This document shows positions 60,900 to 64,000 of a DNA stretch of 64,000 nucleotides, piece after piece. Position 1 is the stretch's first letter. Every line of letters begins with the position of its first letter. The notes below the pieces were generated by a model that had not been told where the DNA came from, made no database searches, and saw only the letters and a list, made by a program, of their open reading frames with translations. A program made the position numbers and the translations under genes. The DNA is from DATDFB01 sp035276475 (GTDB lineage: Bacteria; Acidobacteriota; Thermoanaerobaculia; Gp7-AA8), in NCBI GenBank assembly GCA_035276475.1, contig DATELQ010000142.1, positions 1 to 64,000 of the forward strand. The letters are read 5' to 3'.

Positions 60900-62947
60900 C
60901 GGAAGGTGCTACGGTCGACGACGATCTTCGTCACGTCGGCGATCTTCGTCACGGCGTTGCCGACCTTGCGCAGCAGCGACATGCGGTTGCGGCGCACCCC
61001 TTCGTCATCGACCATGACCATGACGTCGTCGAAGAACTTCTCGAGCTCCGGCGCCAGGGCCGCGAACGACTCCAGCGCCCGGCGGTACTCGCGCTCGCCG
61101 ATCATCTCGTCGATCTGCGCGCCGACGAGGGTGGCGAGCTCGTTGAGGCGCCGCTCGGTCTCGTTCTCGAGCTTCGCCGAGTCGACGTGCGTCGAGTCGT
61201 GCCCGGCGGTGATGTTGGCGATGCGCTTCGCCGAGTCGAGGATGTTGAGGAAGTTCGGGTCGGTGCGGATCGTATTCAGCGCGCTGACCCGGTCGACCAA
61301 GTCTGTGAGCGTGCCTTCCCAGCCCGCCGTCATCGCGGCCTGAATCTCGTCGTACGCAAAGCCGTAGGCGGAGGTCTCCAGCACCGTCTCGATCCGCTCG
61401 GAGAAGAAGGCGACGAGATCCTGCTTGATCGCCGGATCCGCGTCGTTCACGCGAATGGCCAGATCAAAGAGATCGTTCGTCCTGACCTTCAATTGGCGCT
61501 TGTCGCGGTTCAGCAGGAGCTGAACGACGCCCTGCGCCGCGCGCCGCAGCGCGAATGGATCCTTCGAGCCGGTGGGGCGCACGCCGATCTTGAAAAAACC
61601 CACCAGCGTGTCGATCTTGTCGGCCAGCGACACGTACGCGCCGCTGAGCGTGCGCGGCAGCGCATCGTCGACGTTGATCGGCAGGTAGTGGTCGTAAATC
61701 GCCTGCCAGACGCCGTCGGGCAGCGCTTCCTCGCGCGCGTAGATGCCGCCGACCTGTCCCTGCAGCTCGGTGAACTCCTTCACCATCTCGGTGACGAGGT
61801 CGCACTTGCAGAGCTCCGCCGCTTCCACCGTGGCGGGATCGTTGCCGCTCAGCTCCCGGGCGATGCGCGTGATCCGCTGCGTCTTCTCCAGGTAGTTGCC
61901 GAGCTTCGCGTGGAACTCGAGGTGGGAGAGTTGCTCGCGGCGCTCGGCGAGCGGACGCTTGCGGTCGGTCTCGTAGAAAAACTTCGCGTCGGCGAAGCGC
62001 GCGTTCGTGACGAAGGAGTTGCCGTAGCGGGCGTTCCCCTCCTCGTCGCCGTCGTTGTCGAGCACCGCCAGGAAGGAATTGGTCAGCCTGCCGCCGGCGT
62101 CGCGCACCGGCAACTGCTTCTGATGGACGCGCATGACCATCACCAGCACTTCCTCGGGGATCGTCAGGTACTCGGCGCGGAACTCGCCGCGCACGACGCC
62201 GGGGTACTCGGTGAGGTACTGCCACTGCGACCAGATCGACGCGTCGACGCTCGGCGTGCCGTTCGCCTCGGCGGCCAGCACGCGGGCGCGCTCGGCCATG
62301 ACGTGGCGGCGGCGCGTGGCGTCGACGACGACGGAGGCGAGCTCCAGTTTCGTCACGTAGTCGTTGTACGTCGTCACCCGCACCGGATCGTTGGCGAGGA
62401 TGCGGTGGCCGACGGTGGTGAGGCCCGACTTCACGCCGAAGATCTCGATCGGCAGGTGCTCGCCGTCGAGCGACGAGACGATGCCGTGCAGCGGGCGGAT
62501 GTACGAGTGCGCGCCCGCTCCCCAGCGCATCATCTTCGGCCAGCGCAGCGACTCCACGATCTGCGGGATGCGCTGCTGCAGGATCTCCCCCGCCGCCCGC
62601 CCGGATACGGTGCGGCGGATGCGCACGTAGTCGCCGCCGTCCAAAAGGTCGGCGGCGGTGGCGTTGTTCTTCTTGAGGAAGCCGTGCAGCGCCGGCGTCG
62701 GATTGCCCTCAGCGTCGTATGCGGCCTTGCGCGGCGGGCCTTTGACTTCTTCGTCGCGGTCCGCCTGTTTGTCCGGAACGTTCTCGAGGAAGAGCACGAG
62801 CCGCCGCGGCGTGGCGTTCGTCGTCACGCTGAACTGCCCGAGCTCGGCAAAGAGCTTCTCCACCGCGGCGGTCATCGACGCGCGCGCGGCGTCGATCATC
62901 CACGCCGGGATCTCTTCGAGCAGGATCTCGCAGAAGTACTCAGCCAT
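60896..62947 (-). CDS. glyS: Glycyl-tRNA synthetase, beta subunit
   Basis: The beta subunit binds tRNA-Gly and is needed for aminoacylation by the alpha2beta2 enzyme. At 683 residues it has the usual length. Recognisable blocks: CEILLEEIPAWMI at the N-terminus, TPRRLVLFLENV, KPTKGPPRKAAYDAEGNPTPALHGFLKKN-like region, RWPKMMRWG, FLRPLHGIVSSLDG, YPGVVRGEF, GDEEGNARYGNSFVTNARFADAKFFYETDRKRPL, VGGIYAREEALPD, DKIDTLVGFFKIGVRPTGSKDPFALRRAAQGVV and a C-terminal anticodon-binding region. It overlaps glyQ by eight bases. Confidence 0.97.
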   Translation of the reverse strand: MAEYFCEILLEEIPAWMIDAARASMTAAVEKLFAELGQFSVTTNATPRRLVLFLENVPDKQADRDEEVKGPPRKAAYDAEGNPTPALHGFLKKNNATAADLLDGGDYVRIRRTVSGRAAGEILQQRIPQIVESLRWPKMMRWGAGAHSYIRPLHGIVSSLDGEHLPIEIFGVKSGLTTVGHRILANDPVRVTTYNDYVTKLELASVVVDATRRRHVMAERARVLAAEANGTPSVDASIWSQWQYLTEYPGVVRGEFRAEYLTIPEEVLVMVMRVHQKQLPVRDAGGRLTNSFLAVLDNDGDEEGNARYGNSFVTNARFADAKFFYETDRKRPLAERREQLSHLEFHAKLGNYLEKTQRITRIARELSGNDPATVEAAELCKCDLVTEMVKEFTELQGQVGGIYAREEALPDGVWQAIYDHYLPINVDDALPRTLSGAYVSLADKIDTLVGFFKIGVRPTGSKDPFALRRAAQGVVQLLLNRDKRQLKVRTNDLFDLAIRVNDADPAIKQDLVAFFSERIETVLETSAYGFAYDEIQAAMTAGWEGTLTDLVDRVSALNTIRTDPNFLNILDSAKRIANITAGHDSTHVDSAKLENETERRLNELATLVGAQIDEMIGEREYRRALESFAALAPELEKFFDDVMVMVDDEGVRRNRMSLLRKVGNAVTKIADVTKIVVDRSTFR

Positions 62948-63821
62948 GCTGCATCAGCGGGAAGCCGAGCTTCTCCCGCGACTCCAGATATTGATGGGCG
63001 CAGGCGACGGCGAGGTCGCGCACCCGCTTGATCACGGCCACGCGCTCGGTCACGGAGACGGCGCCGCGCGCATCGAGGGTGTTGAACGTGTGCGAGCACT
63101 TCAGCGTCCAGTCGTACGCCGGGAGGACGAGCTGCTCCTCGAGGCAGTGCTTGGCCTCTTTCTCGTAAATGTCGAGGAGCGTCCACTGCGTGTCGATGTC
63201 GGCGACCTCGAAGTAGTACTTGCTGAACTCGAACTCGTCCTGCTTCCGCACCGGGCCGTAGCCGAAGCCGCCGCCCCACTCGATGTCGAAGACGGAGCTT
63301 TTGCGCGACAGGAACATCGTCAGCCGCTCCAGCCCGTAGGTGATCTCCGCGGAGATCGGCGCGAGGTCGATGCCGCCGGCTTGCTGGAAGTAGGTGAACT
63401 GCGTGATCTCCATCCCGTCGAGGAGGATCTGCCACCCCATCCCCCACGCGCCGAGCGTCGGCGACTCCCAGTTGTCCTCCTCGAAGCGGATGTCGTGCTT
63501 GGCGAGGTCGAGGCCGATGGCCCGCAGCGAGTCGAGGTAGAGGTCCTGGACGTCGAGCGGCGACGGCTTGAGGATGACTTGAAACTGATAGTGCTTGCCG
63601 AGCCGAAACGGGTTGTCGCCGTAGCGACCGTCGGCGGGGCGGCGGGAGGGCTGGACGTAGCCGACGTTCCACGGCTCCGGCCCGAGGACGCGGAGGAACG
63701 TGGCCGGATGCATCGTGCCGGCGCCGACCTCCAGGTCGAGCGGCGTCTCGATCATGCAGCCGCGCTCGGCCCAGAAGTTCTGCAGTTTCAGGATGAGATC
63801 CTGGAAGGTGAGACGCGACAT
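62940..63821 (-). CDS. glyQ: Glycyl-tRNA synthetase, alpha subunit
   Basis: The alpha subunit forms glycyl-adenylate. The 293-residue protein has TFQDLILKLQNFWAERGCMIETPLDLEVGAGTMHPATFLRVLGPEPWNVGYVQPSRRPADGRYGDNPFRLGKHYQFQVILKPSP, FEEDNWESPTLGAWGMGWQILLDGMEITQFTYFQQAGG and AEITYGLERLTMFL, all diagnostic of bacterial GlyQ. It begins the glyQ-glyS-lipoprotein-ppdK run and has a TACAAT site ten bases before the ATG. Confidence 0.98.
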   Translation of the reverse strand: MSRLTFQDLILKLQNFWAERGCMIETPLDLEVGAGTMHPATFLRVLGPEPWNVGYVQPSRRPADGRYGDNPFRLGKHYQFQVILKPSPLDVQDLYLDSLRAIGLDLAKHDIRFEEDNWESPTLGAWGMGWQILLDGMEITQFTYFQQAGGIDLAPISAEITYGLERLTMFLSRKSSVFDIEWGGGFGYGPVRKQDEFEFSKYYFEVADIDTQWTLLDIYEKEAKHCLEEQLVLPAYDWTLKCSHTFNTLDARGAVSVTERVAVIKRVRDLAVACAHQYLESREKLGFPLMQHG

Positions 63822-63831
63822 CGGGGGCGGG

Positions 63832-63837
63832 ATTGTA
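63832..63837 (-). promoter_or_regulatory. -10-like TACAAT before glyQ
   Basis: Ten bases before the ATG at 63821, immediately after the hairpin at 63841-63858 on the minus strand. Confidence 0.45.
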
Positions 63838-63840
63838 GCA

Positions 63841-63858
63841 GCGGGCGCTACTGCCCGC
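63841..63858 (-). terminator. GC hairpin between the right-edge gene and glyQ
   Basis: A 6-bp stem GCGGGC/GCCCGC with six-base loop that overlaps the stop codon of the right-edge gene. No T-run follows. Its GGCGGGC form is like the hairpins before tadA and after the zinc-ribbon gene. Confidence 0.4.
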
Positions 63859-64000
63859 CGATCGTATCCGTTGCCGTCGGCGGGGGAGGCGGCGGCGACG
63901 TGTCGGTCTTTTCCTGCCCCTTGTTCTGATCCTTCTTCGGCTTCTCCGTCGACGTCGTGTCGGTCTGCGGCGGGGGCTCCTGCGTCGACGACGTGTCCGT
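63848..64000 (-). CDS. C-terminal end of an unidentified protein (runs off the right edge)
   Basis: Fifty codons of an open frame ending in TAG (63848-63850). The sequence is low-complexity, rich in Thr, Pro, Lys, Asp and Gln (QEPPPQTDTTSTEKPKKDQN ... TSPPPPPPTATDTIGGQ), as in disordered tails of envelope or secreted proteins. The identity cannot be read. Confidence 0.6.
   Translation of the reverse strand, partial: TDTSSTQEPPPQTDTTSTEKPKKDQNKGQEKTDTSPPPPPPTATDTIGGQ

Overview
The window is high-GC bacterial chromosome (coding is GC-rich at third codon positions throughout) from a Gram-negative organism: it carries a complete Kdo/lipid A/heptose operon (waaA-lpxK-lpxL-waaF), many lipoprotein and Sec signal peptides, and two-subunit glycyl-tRNA synthetase. 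The style (TPR-CHAT protein with an ECF-type sigma factor, large secreted proteins with carboxypeptidase-regulatory repeats, Ku, SelB, DUF72, M14 and M36 peptidases) fits an Acidobacteriota-like lineage, but no rRNA or decisive marker is present, so this placement is inference. I see no insertion sequence, prophage, integrase or CRISPR array.

Layout. 1-3.2 kb: truncated alkaline-phosphatase-superfamily lipoprotein, CreD-like membrane protein, a gene-free stretch with 21-bp repeats, GyrI-like protein and two tandem paralogous lipoproteins. 3.2-4.1 kb: tRNA-Arg(ACG), tadA, tRNA-Ser(CGA) and tRNA-Ser(GGA) on the minus strand. 4.1-9.6 kb: a minus-strand operon of sigma factor, zinc-finger anti-sigma factor, an unrecognised 302-residue protein and a TPR-CHAT lipoprotein; a near-identical promoter lies before the sigma gene and again just after the CHAT gene, before a 59-residue protein. 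Two tRNAs (Arg-TCT, Pro-TGG) precede it. 9.6-12.2 kb: Nudix hydrolase, Ku and a stand-alone LigD-type 3'-phosphoesterase. 12.2-18.4 kb: histidine kinase translationally coupled to a secreted M36-like metalloprotease. 18.4-25.8 kb: two large secreted proteins, a PrcB-like lipoprotein and a TIGR02757 protein. 26-30.1 kb: PDZ-containing histidine kinase plus NtrC-type regulator. 30.1-35.4 kb: overlapping M14 peptidase, amrB, glgA, msrC. 35.4-40.6 kb: MerR regulator, glycosyltransferase, lipid A operon. 40.6-47.7 kb: asparaginase, aldehyde dehydrogenase, secreted protein, polA, lipoprotein. 47.6-50.3 kb: selB and DUF72. 50.6-55.8 kb: zinc-ribbon protein, cysK-like and cystathionine gamma-lyase-like genes, a nucleotidyltransferase pair that looks like a toxin-antitoxin module, plsY-gpsA and a 47-residue protein. 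55.8-64 kb: Lys-rich exported protein, DedA, ppdK, a discoidin/OmpA-like lipoprotein, glyS, glyQ and the end of one more gene.

Gene arrangement is tight: neighbouring genes very often share ATGA or GTGA stop/start overlaps. Many first genes have no Shine-Dalgarno site but a TANNNT -10-like hexamer 6-11 bases before the start codon, which suggests widespread leaderless transcription. The most promising little-described system is the sigma/anti-sigma/302-residue/TPR-CHAT locus with its duplicated promoter. All functional calls are by reading motifs and family resemblance; nothing was searched against a database.
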